64,000 bases of DNA from JANXQE01 sp035651635. Its GTDB lineage: Bacteria > Verrucomicrobiota > Verrucomicrobiia > Limisphaerales > UBA8199. Below are positions 34,601-44,045 of this stretch, one piece after another. How positions within the stretch are numbered: position 1 is the first letter of the stretch; each line of letters begins with the position of its first letter. The stretch spans positions 16,747 to 80,746 of the forward strand of contig DASRFK010000240.1 of the NCBI GenBank assembly GCA_035651635.1, read 5' to 3'. Under the pieces are notes generated by a model. It saw only the letters and a list, made by a program, of their open reading frames with translations. It was not told the origin of the DNA and made no database searches. The translations under genes were made by a program, and so were the position numbers.

Positions 34601-34718
34601 ACTCGCTAAAGAGTTTCTAGTCGGGTTTGATTGAAATTACCACTCAAAAGGAGGAAAAGGCGCGCTGGTTTAGGCTTGAACTCAACCGCGCAGCTGCCCC
34701 ATTTTCACCCCGGCCATA

Positions 34719-37379
34719 ATGAAACCATCTCTGTCCCGGAACCCTCTCTATTTTTTCAGCCTGGTCCCGCTTCTGCTGCTCGCCGTGCCTCAGTTTCGGG
34801 CCGCCACGGTCGAAACCAATAAAACGGCAGCTTCCGCGGGACTGGCTCCCGAACTGAAGGTGGCCGATAATTTCTTGCTGGCCATTCCCAAAGCCGGCTT
34901 CGGCAAAGATTACCTTTTCACGGCGTCTCTCATCCCGCAAGCGCGCGCCGCGACGAGCACGGGCCTGGCTGCGAAGATTGTCCGCTTCGAACTGTTCCCC
35001 GACGGCGTTGACATGTACGAATCCACCCAGGGCCTGGTCGTAACGGAGGATTTGCCGGCGCGCCGCCTGCTCACGACCTTTGCCATCGTTCGCCAGGATT
35101 CGACCAAGGTGGTGATTGACTTCAATAAAGGCATGCGGCGTGTGTTCACTCAGGCGTGGACCTCCGGGGGGGCGTTGGACCCGGATCGCGACCGGACCAT
35201 GGACGTCCCCGAAGGACGCGTTTTCGAGATGCGCGAGGATCAGGGCCGCCTGATCATTCGCCAAAGTGTCCAGGCGCGCAACCGGCAGGATGACCAAAGC
35301 CTGGAACAACGCTATGAAGTTCGATATTTCCTATCAGCATACCAACAAGGCGCCTGCGACGCCAAAGAGCCCAACGTTGCCGACCAGCGCTATACCCGTT
35401 TCTTCGAGACCGAAGGCCGTCTTGAGCCGGTCACCGGCCGCGTCTCGGCGCGCATTGCCCGGTTCGACATCCGCCAACCCATTGTTTTCCACTACTCGGC
35501 TAATACACCGTCAAACTACGTCGACGCGGTGCGTGACGGCATCCTGTACTGGAACCGGTGCTTCGGCAAAGATATCGTTCAGGCCAAACGGGCGCCCGAC
35601 GGAGTCACCGCGCCGGACGCGAAGTTGAACATCATCCAATGGGTGCCATGGGACAACGCCGGTTTTGCCTATGCCGACGTGCTGCTGGATCCCATCACCG
35701 GCGAATCCGGCCATGGCCAGGCCTACATCACCAGCGTGTTTGCGTTTGCGGGAAAATCCAGGGCCCGGGCGCTGCTCCGCGCGATGCTGGACCTGGCCGA
35801 ACCGAAGAAAGAGAAGGGGGTCGCGTTGAGGCTGGGCGTGCCGTTCCTGGGCGCGGCGCCGGCCTGTCAGGTTGACCCGCAAACGTTCGCGCAGGCGATG
35901 GCTCACGGCTTGCAGGAATTGCTGGCGAGTGACGAACTCACCGACGAAGCCGTGCTGCGCATCTCACAGGATTATGTGCGGGAGACGGTGGCCCATGAGG
36001 TGGGGCATGTTTTAGGCCTGCGCCACAATTTCGCGGGGAGCTTGGCCGCCACTCTGAGCCGAAAAGAACTGGACGATTGGTTCAAGGATTACATCACCGG
36101 CAAACCGCTGGACGCTTACACTAACAAGCTGGCCTCGAGCTCGATGATGGAATACACCGTCTTCAAGGGAGCAGTGTTCACGGGCTGGCAAATCCGGGCG
36201 GGCAAAGATCCCCTGCCCCATGACCGCGCCGCCATCGCCTGGGGCTATTCCAATGACAACGAGGTCCGGGACAAAAAAATGCTCTTTGCGACCGACGAGG
36301 AAGTGGGCCACTACGGTGACGTGCGGCGCTTCGATTACGGCACCAACCCGGTGGTAAGCGCGTATGGGGAAATCGCCCAGATCCTGGAACTGCTCCCGAA
36401 CAACGTGATTGAGACGTTTATCGCCGCCCGCGCCCCCCGCAATGCCCATGACCGCATTCCGGTCGCGGAAGTGAACCTCAATTGCTCGGCCTATGCCTCC
36501 CAATTGGCGAATCAATTCGCCGACATGCTTTCCTGGTTTCGGGCGGATGTCCGCTCGCTGCGCGTGGAGAATCAGTTCGAATTCGTTGGCGATCTGAATC
36601 GAAAAGAGCGGCTCGAAGCCCATCTGAAATATCTCAACTCACAAATTGAGCAGCTCGGCGGAGTGGATCGCGCTATCTTCTCATTCCTGCCGCTGGATTT
36701 GAAACTGGAGCTGAAAGGCGAACCTGCGGGAGTTCCGGTCATCCAAAAGCTGAGCGCGACCAACCTGCTGGCCAAGCTCGAAAAACTGCTCGACTCGCCC
36801 ACGTACAAAAACTTCGTCGGCCTGGACGAAAACAAGTACAGCTTCACCAAGGAAGAGCACGACCTGATTTTAAAACGCGCCAAGACCTTTTTTGAGGAAC
36901 TTGAAAAGGCAGTGGTTAAAGAGGTTTGCCAGCGGCTGACCAGCGCTAACCGCAGTCTGGCCGTCGAAGCCAACGGAGCCGCCGGCGAGGAGGATGCCGC
37001 CGCCAAAGTGGAGCAGCGCATTATCGAGATGGCCAAACTGGTCATTATGGCCAAGGAGGATGACAAGCGGCTGCAGGGCAAAGTCGACAAGGGACTGGTC
37101 GAGGTAACAGGTTTTAAGTACGACCAGGACACCCGCCTGGCCGCGGCCAAGGCCCTGGACGACAAAACGGGGTCGTTTAAGGGGTGGGCTGAGGACGCAA
37201 AATCGGAACTCAACACGCAACTTAAAAACGAAGTCGAGGGCGCGCTGAACCTGTCGCATTTCAAAGATTTCAAGGTGTCGCTCCTGTCTCGGACCGTGCG
37301 CGAATGGTACCAGAAACAACAAGATGTCCTGGCTTTGCTTCCGCCGGCGCCCGGCAGCTCCACTCTGCCGGCCAGGTAA
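34719..37379 (+). CDS. Secreted zinc-dependent metalloprotease (DUF5117/DUF4953 type)
   Basis: 886 residues. A signal peptide (NPLYFFSLVPLLLLAVPQFRA) precedes DUF5117-like sequence (DYLFTASLIPQARAAT...). The active site HEVGHVLGLRHNF has zinc ligands His426, His430 and His436, with the 'HEXXHxxGxxH' metzincin-type spacing. SSSMMEYTVFKGAVF (Met-turn region) follows, then the C-terminal DUF4953-like part (RTVREWYQKQQDVLALLPP). Such proteins are common in Bacteroidota, Planctomycetota and Verrucomicrobiota. The C-terminal 200 residues contain charged helices (VVKEVCQRLTSANR, KVEQRIIEMAKLVIM). Confidence 0.87.
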   Translation: MKPSLSRNPLYFFSLVPLLLLAVPQFRAATVETNKTAASAGLAPELKVADNFLLAIPKAGFGKDYLFTASLIPQARAATSTGLAAKIVRFELFPDGVDMYESTQGLVVTEDLPARRLLTTFAIVRQDSTKVVIDFNKGMRRVFTQAWTSGGALDPDRDRTMDVPEGRVFEMREDQGRLIIRQSVQARNRQDDQSLEQRYEVRYFLSAYQQGACDAKEPNVADQRYTRFFETEGRLEPVTGRVSARIARFDIRQPIVFHYSANTPSNYVDAVRDGILYWNRCFGKDIVQAKRAPDGVTAPDAKLNIIQWVPWDNAGFAYADVLLDPITGESGHGQAYITSVFAFAGKSRARALLRAMLDLAEPKKEKGVALRLGVPFLGAAPACQVDPQTFAQAMAHGLQELLASDELTDEAVLRISQDYVRETVAHEVGHVLGLRHNFAGSLAATLSRKELDDWFKDYITGKPLDAYTNKLASSSMMEYTVFKGAVFTGWQIRAGKDPLPHDRAAIAWGYSNDNEVRDKKMLFATDEEVGHYGDVRRFDYGTNPVVSAYGEIAQILELLPNNVIETFIAARAPRNAHDRIPVAEVNLNCSAYASQLANQFADMLSWFRADVRSLRVENQFEFVGDLNRKERLEAHLKYLNSQIEQLGGVDRAIFSFLPLDLKLELKGEPAGVPVIQKLSATNLLAKLEKLLDSPTYKNFVGLDENKYSFTKEEHDLILKRAKTFFEELEKAVVKEVCQRLTSANRSLAVEANGAAGEEDAAAKVEQRIIEMAKLVIMAKEDDKRLQGKVDKGLVEVTGFKYDQDTRLAAAKALDDKTGSFKGWAEDAKSELNTQLKNEVEGALNLSHFKDFKVSLLSRTVREWYQKQQDVLALLPPAPGSSTLPAR

Positions 37380-37501
37380 GGGTGAAGGCCGCGCGGCGGC
37401 ATTCGCGCCGCGTCCAACTGCGAAGGCAGGGCCCGCCGGGATTAGCCCGAATCCGGCTTGGTTTTTTTCGGAACTATGGCAATTTGAAGGATATCTGAAC
37501 T

Positions 37502-37840
37502 ATGAATAAACCGAAAGTAATTGCTTATTTGAAACCGACCTGCGGCTGGAGCCAGGGAGTGCGGGCCGTGCTGCGCAAGTACGATTTGCCATTTGAAGAC
37601 CGGGATATCATCAACGACCCATTGCAACGTCAGGAAATGATCGAGAAAAGCGGGCAGATGCTCAGCCCTTGTGTCGAGGTCAATGGCCACTTGCTGGCCG
37701 ACGTCAGCGGAGATGAAGTCGAAGCGTACTTGGTGGCCAATAAACTGGTCCAGCAGAACGAGCGTCCCGCCGATGCTCCCACCAACCAACCTTGCGCCCA
37801 CGAACTGCCCGAGTCGGCGCCGCTCTCTTTTCGCCGGTAA
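37502..37840 (+). CDS. Glutaredoxin-family protein
   Basis: 112 residues. The thioredoxin fold shows KVIAYLKPTCGWSQGVRAVLRKYDLPFEDRDI and the cis-Pro/GSH region QMLSPCVEVNGHLLADVSGDEVEAYL. The redox motif is CGWS (monothiol-like, with one active Cys). A Pro/Glu-rich tail follows. It lies 122 nt downstream of the metalloprotease gene and is convergent with the arabinofuranosidase gene. Confidence 0.82.
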   Translation: MNKPKVIAYLKPTCGWSQGVRAVLRKYDLPFEDRDIINDPLQRQEMIEKSGQMLSPCVEVNGHLLADVSGDEVEAYLVANKLVQQNERPADAPTNQPCAHELPESAPLSFRR

Positions 37841-37879
37841 GGCCGGCAACAGTATTTCGGCTGAGGAGGGGGCGTCTCC

Positions 37880-39874
37880 TTACAAAGTACTCAGGCGCAA
37901 TACCGTGATCGACCGCGGGCGGCATTGGAATTGAAAGTGATCGGACACTCCGGAAAGCGATGAACTCACCGGGGCCACCCGGGTGGGCGCGTCGAAAGAA
38001 TTCTCATCGTCGGGCGAGTTGCCGGCCAGCACAATTTGCTGCGCCTTGCCGCCAACGCGCCGAGCACCATTAAGGACAATGTCAGCGACTTGCGCCACGG
38101 GGCCTGGATTAACGATTTTCAAAATGAGTTGCTTAGCCTTTAGGTCTTTCGTGGCGGTCGCGAATAAAACCGGTGAAGCACTGTCGCTTGCACCCGGCGC
38201 GCCAACCTTCGTGGGCAACACCACATCACCGCGATTACGGCTGAACAATTGCTGCACGTAATAATTCGGCGTGCCGTAAGCTCGCAGGTTATCGCACCAG
38301 ATCAGATCGGGCGTCCATTGCCAGGCATCGATATGGGCAAACAATGGGGCGTAAGAAGCCATGCGCACAACGTCGGCATTGCGCTCCAGGCCGGTCATGT
38401 AGGCAGCCTCGGCTAAAGCGCAGTCCAGGTTGTTTCGGTTCTTCGGACTTACCGTGGCCACACTCTGGGCGGCGTATTCACCCATGAACACCTTGGGGCC
38501 ATGCCGGTCGTAGTTATCGTAGCGGTGTGTATTTTGCAGAAACCAGGACGGCGCGGCATAGCAGTGCTCGTCTACGATGTCCGCGTTCAGTTCACGAAGT
38601 TTTGGCCAGGCAAAGTTGAATCGCTCATCGTCGGGACTCGGGCCGGCGCTGGAAATGAGCTGGATCTCGGGATATTTTGCTTTGATGGCTTGAGCAAAGC
38701 GCGGATAGCGCTCGAAGTACTGAGGTCCCCATTGCTCGTTGCCCACGCCCAGAAGCTTCAGATGGAATGGGGCCGGATGTCCCATGGTGGCCCGCCGCGC
38801 CCCCCAAGCAGTGCTCGGGGAGCCATTGGCAAATTCGACCAGGTCGAGTGCATCCTGGAGGTACGGATCCAATTGGTCCAGCGGCGCGAGTTCACCGGAA
38901 TTGAACTGGCAAGCCATCCCGCAATTGAGGATCGGCAATGGTTCGGCCCCGATATCTTCGCAAAGTTGGAAGAATTCATAAAACCCAAGACCGAACGACT
39001 GGAAGTAATCCGGAGCGGGCCGATGCTTGAACTCGTCGTTCCAGCGGTTCATCAACAGTTTTCGGTTCTCGCGCGGTCCGATCGTGTTTTTCCACTGATA
39101 CCGATTCGTCAGGTAATGTCCCTCGACGATGCAGCCGCCCGGGAACCGCATGAACCCGGGTTTGAGGTCGGCTAACATTTGAACCAGGTCAGCCCGCAAT
39201 CCGCCGGGCCGGTTTTTCCAGGTGTGCTTCGGGAAGAGCGAGATCAAATCCAGATCGATGCGTCCAGGGCCATCCACGAGGATCTGCAAACGAGCCTTGC
39301 CATCGGTCTCGCTCGCCCGCAAATGCGTGGCGTAGCTTGCCCAGGAGGACGTGAAGCCCTTGAGCGTTGCGGCGCCGAGCGTTTGACCGGTCGGGCTGAC
39401 GAGTTTGATCCAAAGCTTTGGCTCCCCCTCAATGGCCCGCACTCGAGCCGAAAAATCATAGGATTCCCCCGCCCGAATCCCCATGCCACGAAAGCCTTCA
39501 TTGATGATGCCCAGTCCCTCCGTGCCAGTGGAGGTGATTCGCAGGTAATGCGGACTCGATTGATTGCAAGGAGCGTCCTCCCGAATCTCCAGGCTTCCGT
39601 CCGCATCACCGCCGGACAACTTAGCCCAACCCATGAGCGCATCCGGAAATTCAAAGGCGCGGTTTTTGACCAATTCGGCGTAGAGCCCGCCGTCGGCGCC
39701 AAAGTTGATGTCTTCAAAAAAGATTCCCCACATGGCCGGATTAATGGCCGATCCCGGATGCGCCACGTCAATCGAGACCGGGATTGGCTCGGCCGACAAG
39801 GCGCGGCTGGTTAGAGTTAAGAAGGCAACCAACGACAGGATCCGCGAGGAGCGGCGACAAAGGAGCGGGCGCAT
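37880..39874 (-). CDS. Secreted alpha-L-arabinofuranosidase (GH51)
   Basis: 664 residues with a signal peptide (LSLVAFLTLTSRALSA). The GH51 fold begins HPGSAINPAMWGIFFEDINFGADGGLYAELVKNRAFEFPDALMGW. The catalytic pair is visible: acid/base Glu380 in GVGNEQWGPQY and nucleophile Glu466 in VFMGEYAAQS. The C-terminal jelly-roll (VADIVLNGARRVGGKAQQIVLAG) completes the family architecture. It should release L-arabinose from arabinan or arabinoxylan outside the cell, supporting plant-matter use. Confidence 0.9.
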   Translation of the reverse strand: MRPLLCRRSSRILSLVAFLTLTSRALSAEPIPVSIDVAHPGSAINPAMWGIFFEDINFGADGGLYAELVKNRAFEFPDALMGWAKLSGGDADGSLEIREDAPCNQSSPHYLRITSTGTEGLGIINEGFRGMGIRAGESYDFSARVRAIEGEPKLWIKLVSPTGQTLGAATLKGFTSSWASYATHLRASETDGKARLQILVDGPGRIDLDLISLFPKHTWKNRPGGLRADLVQMLADLKPGFMRFPGGCIVEGHYLTNRYQWKNTIGPRENRKLLMNRWNDEFKHRPAPDYFQSFGLGFYEFFQLCEDIGAEPLPILNCGMACQFNSGELAPLDQLDPYLQDALDLVEFANGSPSTAWGARRATMGHPAPFHLKLLGVGNEQWGPQYFERYPRFAQAIKAKYPEIQLISSAGPSPDDERFNFAWPKLRELNADIVDEHCYAAPSWFLQNTHRYDNYDRHGPKVFMGEYAAQSVATVSPKNRNNLDCALAEAAYMTGLERNADVVRMASYAPLFAHIDAWQWTPDLIWCDNLRAYGTPNYYVQQLFSRNRGDVVLPTKVGAPGASDSASPVLFATATKDLKAKQLILKIVNPGPVAQVADIVLNGARRVGGKAQQIVLAGNSPDDENSFDAPTRVAPVSSSLSGVSDHFQFQCRPRSITVLRLSTL

Positions 39875-39907
39875 GGGATTTGGCGTTTTGCGGGGATTCT
39901 AACCGGG

Positions 39908-41323
39908 TCAATGCTTCGCCGGACGCAGGAACTGGTCGATGGCGTGGGCGGCGCGTTTACCGTCGCCCATGGCGAGGATGACGGTGGCGGCGCCACGGAC
40001 AATATCGCCTCCGGCGAACACACCCGGCAAGCTGGTCATACAATGGTCGTCGACGACGATATTACCCCACTGGTTGAGTTTCAGATCGGGACAGGTGGCG
40101 GTGAGCAAAGGATTGGCGCGGGTGCCGACGGCAATGACAACGACATCACAGGGAACGGTGAACTCGGAACCGGGAATGGGCACCGGGCGGGCACGACCGG
40201 ATGCATCCGGTTCGGACAGCTGCATCCGGAGGCATTTGACACCGGTGACCCATTTCTTCTCGTTGCCGAGGATTTCGATCGGAGCAACCAGGAATTCGAA
40301 CCGGATGCCTTCCTCTTCAGCGTGATGGATTTCTTCGGCGCGGGCCGGCATTTCATTGCGGGTGCGGCGGTAGAGAATGATGGAAGACTCGGCGCCCATG
40401 CGTTTGGCGGTGCGGGCGGAGTCCATGGCCACGTTGCCACCGCCAACGGTGGCGATGCGTTTACCATGCAGAACCGGGGTGTCGGAGCGCGGAAATTCGT
40501 AGGCGGCCATGAGGTTGACCCGGGTGAGGTACTCGTTGGCGGAATAGACGCCTTTGAGATTTTCGCCGGGCACATTCATGAACACGGGCAGACCGGCGCC
40601 ATTGGCGATGAACACGGCGTCAAATTGCTCACGCACTTCCGGCAAAGTATAGGTTCGGCCAATAACGGTGTTGCAAACGATTTTTACGCCCGCTTGCTCA
40701 AGCCGCTTCACTTCAGCTTCCACAATCTTTTTTGGCAATCGGAACTCGGGGATGCCATAAACCAGCACGCCCCCGGGTTTGTGCAGGGCTTCAAAGACCG
40801 TGACGTCGTGACCGAACCGGACCAACTCGCCAGCCGCAGTCAGTCCGCCGGGGCCGGAGCCGACGATGGCGACCTTTTTGCCGGTAGGGGGAGCGGGCTG
40901 GAGCGCCAACCGATCGGAATGCCCGCGAGCCCAATCGCCGACGTACCGCTCGAGGTACCCAATGGCGACCGGCAAGCCTTTATGGCCGCGAATGCATTCG
41001 ACTTCACATTGGGTTTCCTGCGGGCATACCCGGCCGGTCACGGATGGAAGCGCGTTATCGCCGAGCAATGACCGGGCCGCCTCGCCAAGGTTGCCTTCCG
41101 AGAGCAATTCGATGAAGCGAGGGATATTGACCATGACGGGGCAACCGGCGACGCATTTGGGATCCTTGCATTGAAGACAGCGTTCGGCTTCCAGGAGGGC
41201 GGCCTTTTCAGGAAGGCCCAGGTTGACCTCGCCAAAGTTGGCATTGCGGATGAGGGCATCCTGCTCGGTCATTTTTTGGCGCTCGATCTGGAGGCGTTGT
41301 TTGGTGGAGAGCTTCTGAGGCAC
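39908..41323 (-). CDS. NADPH-dependent glutamate-synthase-small-subunit-like oxidoreductase (NfnB/SudA type)
   Basis: 471 residues with N-terminal ferredoxin-like Fe-S Cys (LEAERCLQCKDPKCVAGCPV, and TGRVCPQETQCEVECI), an FAD loop (KKVAIVGSGPGGLTAAGEL) and an NADPH loop (GKRIATVGGGNVAMDSARTAKRMG), ending in VFAGGDIVRGAATVILAMGDGKRAAHAID. This is the GltD/NfnB family. It sits directly downstream of the 290-residue FAD/Fe-S partner (gap 21 nt), the order typical of NfnAB/SudAB, which exchange electrons between ferredoxin, NADH and NADPH. The bifurcating activity is inference. Confidence 0.85.
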   Translation of the reverse strand: MPQKLSTKQRLQIERQKMTEQDALIRNANFGEVNLGLPEKAALLEAERCLQCKDPKCVAGCPVMVNIPRFIELLSEGNLGEAARSLLGDNALPSVTGRVCPQETQCEVECIRGHKGLPVAIGYLERYVGDWARGHSDRLALQPAPPTGKKVAIVGSGPGGLTAAGELVRFGHDVTVFEALHKPGGVLVYGIPEFRLPKKIVEAEVKRLEQAGVKIVCNTVIGRTYTLPEVREQFDAVFIANGAGLPVFMNVPGENLKGVYSANEYLTRVNLMAAYEFPRSDTPVLHGKRIATVGGGNVAMDSARTAKRMGAESSIILYRRTRNEMPARAEEIHHAEEEGIRFEFLVAPIEILGNEKKWVTGVKCLRMQLSEPDASGRARPVPIPGSEFTVPCDVVVIAVGTRANPLLTATCPDLKLNQWGNIVVDDHCMTSLPGVFAGGDIVRGAATVILAMGDGKRAAHAIDQFLRPAKH

Positions 41324-41344
41324 GTAAATGTGAAGTACGGAGTT

Positions 41345-42217
41345 TTATTGCGCCGCCTGTGCGGTCGGTGAGCCCAGCCCGATCTTGCAAGCGCCGCTTT
41401 CGCAGGCTGCCATTGCCTTTTGTTCGAATTCGCGATAGGTGCTGAGGCGATCCAGCAACAAATCGAAATCCACGAGATGCCCGTCGAATTCAGGGCCGTC
41501 AACGCAGGCGAAAAGCGTTTGACCGCCGACACCCACGCGGCAGCCGCCGCACATGCCGGTGCCGTCAACCATGATAGGATTGAGGGAGACAACGGTATGG
41601 ATGCCGAGGGGTTTGGTCAGGTTCACGACCGCGCGCATCATTGGCACCGGCCCGACCGCGTAGACAACATCCCAATGCCCGGCGCTCAAGGCGTCGCGAG
41701 CCGCGTCGGTAACAAAGCCGTGTCGCCCATAGCTGCCGTCGTCGGTACAAACGGTGACGCCGCCCAAGCGACGCAGTTCCTGCTCGAAGATGACCCACTC
41801 GTGAGAACGGCCGCCGATAATGCTCTGGACCGAGACGCCGGCCCGATGCAAGCCCTGGGCAATGGGATGGACGACCGCGGTGCCAACACCGCCGCCGATG
41901 CACAGAGCGCGGCCATTGGTGAGCAACTCGGTTGGCCGGCCTAATGGACCTGCGATTCCTGAGATAGTCTGGCCGGGCTCGATGGCCACAAGGTCGCGCG
42001 TGCTTTTCCCGACTGATTGAACGACCAGCGCGATGGTGCCGGCAACCGGATCGGCATCGGCAATGGTCAGTGGAATGCGTTCGGCATTTTCACCCAGATA
42101 GACAATGACAAACTGGCCGGGTTGCCTGACCTGGGCAATGCGAGGCGCCGAAACATCCAGGCGGGTTACATTCGGGCTCAATCGAGCCTTGGCAATCACC
42201 TGGTGCACCTGATGCAT
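41345..42217 (-). CDS. Sulfide/dihydroorotate dehydrogenase-like FAD/NAD-binding protein (NfnA/SudB type)
   Basis: 290 residues of the ferredoxin-reductase/DHOD electron-transfer subunit type: the FAD motif RQPGQFVIVYLG, NAD motif CIGGGVGTAVVHPIAQGL, and C-terminal Cys pattern MCGGCRVGVGGQTLFACVDGPEFDGHLVDF, which binds a [2Fe-2S] cluster in NfnA. The gene ends 21 nt before the NfnB-like gene, and starts 8 nt after the choice-of-anchor Q gene, all on one strand. The partner pairing supports a heterodimeric NADH:ferredoxin:NADP+ oxidoreductase. Confidence 0.85.
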   Translation of the reverse strand: MHQVHQVIAKARLSPNVTRLDVSAPRIAQVRQPGQFVIVYLGENAERIPLTIADADPVAGTIALVVQSVGKSTRDLVAIEPGQTISGIAGPLGRPTELLTNGRALCIGGGVGTAVVHPIAQGLHRAGVSVQSIIGGRSHEWVIFEQELRRLGGVTVCTDDGSYGRHGFVTDAARDALSAGHWDVVYAVGPVPMMRAVVNLTKPLGIHTVVSLNPIMVDGTGMCGGCRVGVGGQTLFACVDGPEFDGHLVDFDLLLDRLSTYREFEQKAMAACESGACKIGLGSPTAQAAQ

Positions 42218-42225
42218 GCCCCAGG

Positions 42226-44031
42226 TTAGCGGCTAAGCCGATAAAAGCGAGTCGATAGATTAGTCACCGTGTCAGTGAATTGGATGGGCGCCAGGTTGGT
42301 GGCAACGGTCTGCCAATTAATGAGATTGGTCGAAGCCTGGACCACGTAATTAATGCCGGGGGTACCCTGGCCGCTCAATTGGACGATGCCATTGGTCGAC
42401 CGGGTCAGGGATAAGCTAACGTTAGTCGCCGTCGCCGCCGCGCCCAGCTCAAACGAACCAATATCACCGGCGCCGTTGACGGGTCTCGGAAAGCCGCGCT
42501 GATCGGTTGGTGGCGTGAGCTCCGGGGGAATTTTGTCAATGGCTGGGCTGCCGGCAAGCAAGGCCATGGTGCGGGTCGGGCCCCCGTTGAAGGCCAGAGT
42601 GCCTAACCTGGGATCGGTATTCTGCAAACTTGAACCGCCGAAAGCATTGACCGAGTCCGAACTCAGGTTGTAACCGGCATCGGTAAGGTCGCCGAAAACA
42701 TTGTTGCCGGAAACACTGGCCGTGAGGATCGTTCCCAGCAAGCTCAGAAGGCCGGAGTTTTCGAGATTGCCACCCGAAGCTGATCCTGCCTGGCCATTAT
42801 TGCCGGTAAGAGTGCCCGTCCCGGCGATCCCATTAGTGCCGCCGAAGGCGGCTCCGCTGGACAAAGTACACGTCACCATGGTCAGAGTGTTGTCGTTGGC
42901 TACGGATCCTCCAAGGCCATCACCACCATTCCCGCCGGCTCCAGCAACCTGAAAGGTGCCGCCGCCGTTGCCACCGTTGCCGCCGACCCCACCCAATACT
43001 CTATTTGCGTAGAACGTACAATTCGTCACGGCAACCCACCAGGCGTTAAACAAGGCGCCGCCTGACCCATCGGCGCCCTTTCCACCGGAGAGGCCGGTGC
43101 CATTGCCGAGCGTTCCGCCGGCGGCGCTGTTTCCGCCGGTAGCCGAGTTGGTGGCAAAAGTCGAGCTAACCAGAGTGAGATTGAGCGCGTTGTAAATAGC
43201 GCCGCCGGATCCGAGTCCGCCTGTGCCGCCATTCCCAGCCAAACCCGGGAAGTTGCCCGAGCCACCGGCTCCCCCTGCTCCGCCATTACCTCCCGAGACG
43301 CTATTGCTCGAAAAAGTGCAGTTCACCACCGTGAGATTCGCAATATTATAAACCGCACCGCCAAACGCAGCCCCGCCTGCTCCGCCATTGCCGCCGTCGC
43401 CGGCGACGGCAAAAGTTCCGCTGCCATTGCCCCCCGGACCTCCTGATCCGCCCGCGCCTGCGATCGCGGTGTTGTTTGAGAGCGTGCAGTTGAGGAGAGC
43501 CGCATCGCCCTGGTTGTAGATGGCGCCACCCAGCGCAGGGGGGCCGTCAAGTCCAGGCGAGCCATTGCGCCCAGTCCCAGCCGAATTGGTCCCGCCAATG
43601 CTGCCAGACAGCCCATTGGTTGGCGCGACTGAATTTCCACCGAACACGCAGCGGTTGGCGATGAAAACAATGCCGGGGTGAACAAACACGGCGCCTCCGG
43701 AGCTGATACTCCTGCCATTAACCAGGCTAAGTCCCCGCAACGTGAGATTGGCGGCCGCGTTAAAAAGGCGTACTGCGCTTCCCCCGCTAATCACTACATT
43801 ATGATTCTTGGCATCGATGGTGGTAGCCTGTTCAATCGTGATTTGCTGGCTCAGGGTAATCGAGCAATCGTTCGAAAAGGTCACAGTTCCGCCGCCAGCC
43901 AAAGCCGCTCGGAAGGCAAGCTCACTGCATCCCTGTACAAAGCCACCGGCATAGACGATTGGAGCAAAGCCCAGCAGGAGCAGGGAGCAGATGGAAACTA
44001 GCCCGTGGCGGTACGACTTGTTAGGCTTCAA
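42226..44031 (-). CDS. Choice-of-anchor Q / parallel beta-helix secreted protein
   Basis: 601 residues with a signal peptide (GLVSICSLLLLGFAPIVYA). The N-terminal 430 residues are right-handed beta-helix repeats with 'GGAIYN ... NCTFSxNS' turns and Gly/Asn-rich loops (GGSGGPGGNGSGTFAVAGDGGNGGAGG). The conserved choice-of-anchor Q motif follows: GSPAIDKIPPELTPPTDQRGFPR, then GAGDIGSFEL. The C-terminal ~80 residues are a separate beta domain ending FYRLSR, as in other verrucomicrobial surface proteins. It follows the secretin gene by 14 nt and is a candidate cargo of that system. Confidence 0.85.
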   Translation of the reverse strand: MKPNKSYRHGLVSICSLLLLGFAPIVYAGGFVQGCSELAFRAALAGGGTVTFSNDCSITLSQQITIEQATTIDAKNHNVVISGGSAVRLFNAAANLTLRGLSLVNGRSISSGGAVFVHPGIVFIANRCVFGGNSVAPTNGLSGSIGGTNSAGTGRNGSPGLDGPPALGGAIYNQGDAALLNCTLSNNTAIAGAGGSGGPGGNGSGTFAVAGDGGNGGAGGAAFGGAVYNIANLTVVNCTFSSNSVSGGNGGAGGAGGSGNFPGLAGNGGTGGLGSGGAIYNALNLTLVSSTFATNSATGGNSAAGGTLGNGTGLSGGKGADGSGGALFNAWWVAVTNCTFYANRVLGGVGGNGGNGGGTFQVAGAGGNGGDGLGGSVANDNTLTMVTCTLSSGAAFGGTNGIAGTGTLTGNNGQAGSASGGNLENSGLLSLLGTILTASVSGNNVFGDLTDAGYNLSSDSVNAFGGSSLQNTDPRLGTLAFNGGPTRTMALLAGSPAIDKIPPELTPPTDQRGFPRPVNGAGDIGSFELGAAATATNVSLSLTRSTNGIVQLSGQGTPGINYVVQASTNLINWQTVATNLAPIQFTDTVTNLSTRFYRLSR

Positions 44032-44045
44032 AGGCTTGCTTCCCT

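Noticed and set aside
39911..41071. 386-codon plus-strand frame opposite the NfnB-like gene
   Set aside because: Antisense shadow of a well-supported Fe-S flavoprotein gene; the His/Gly-rich peptide has no family features.
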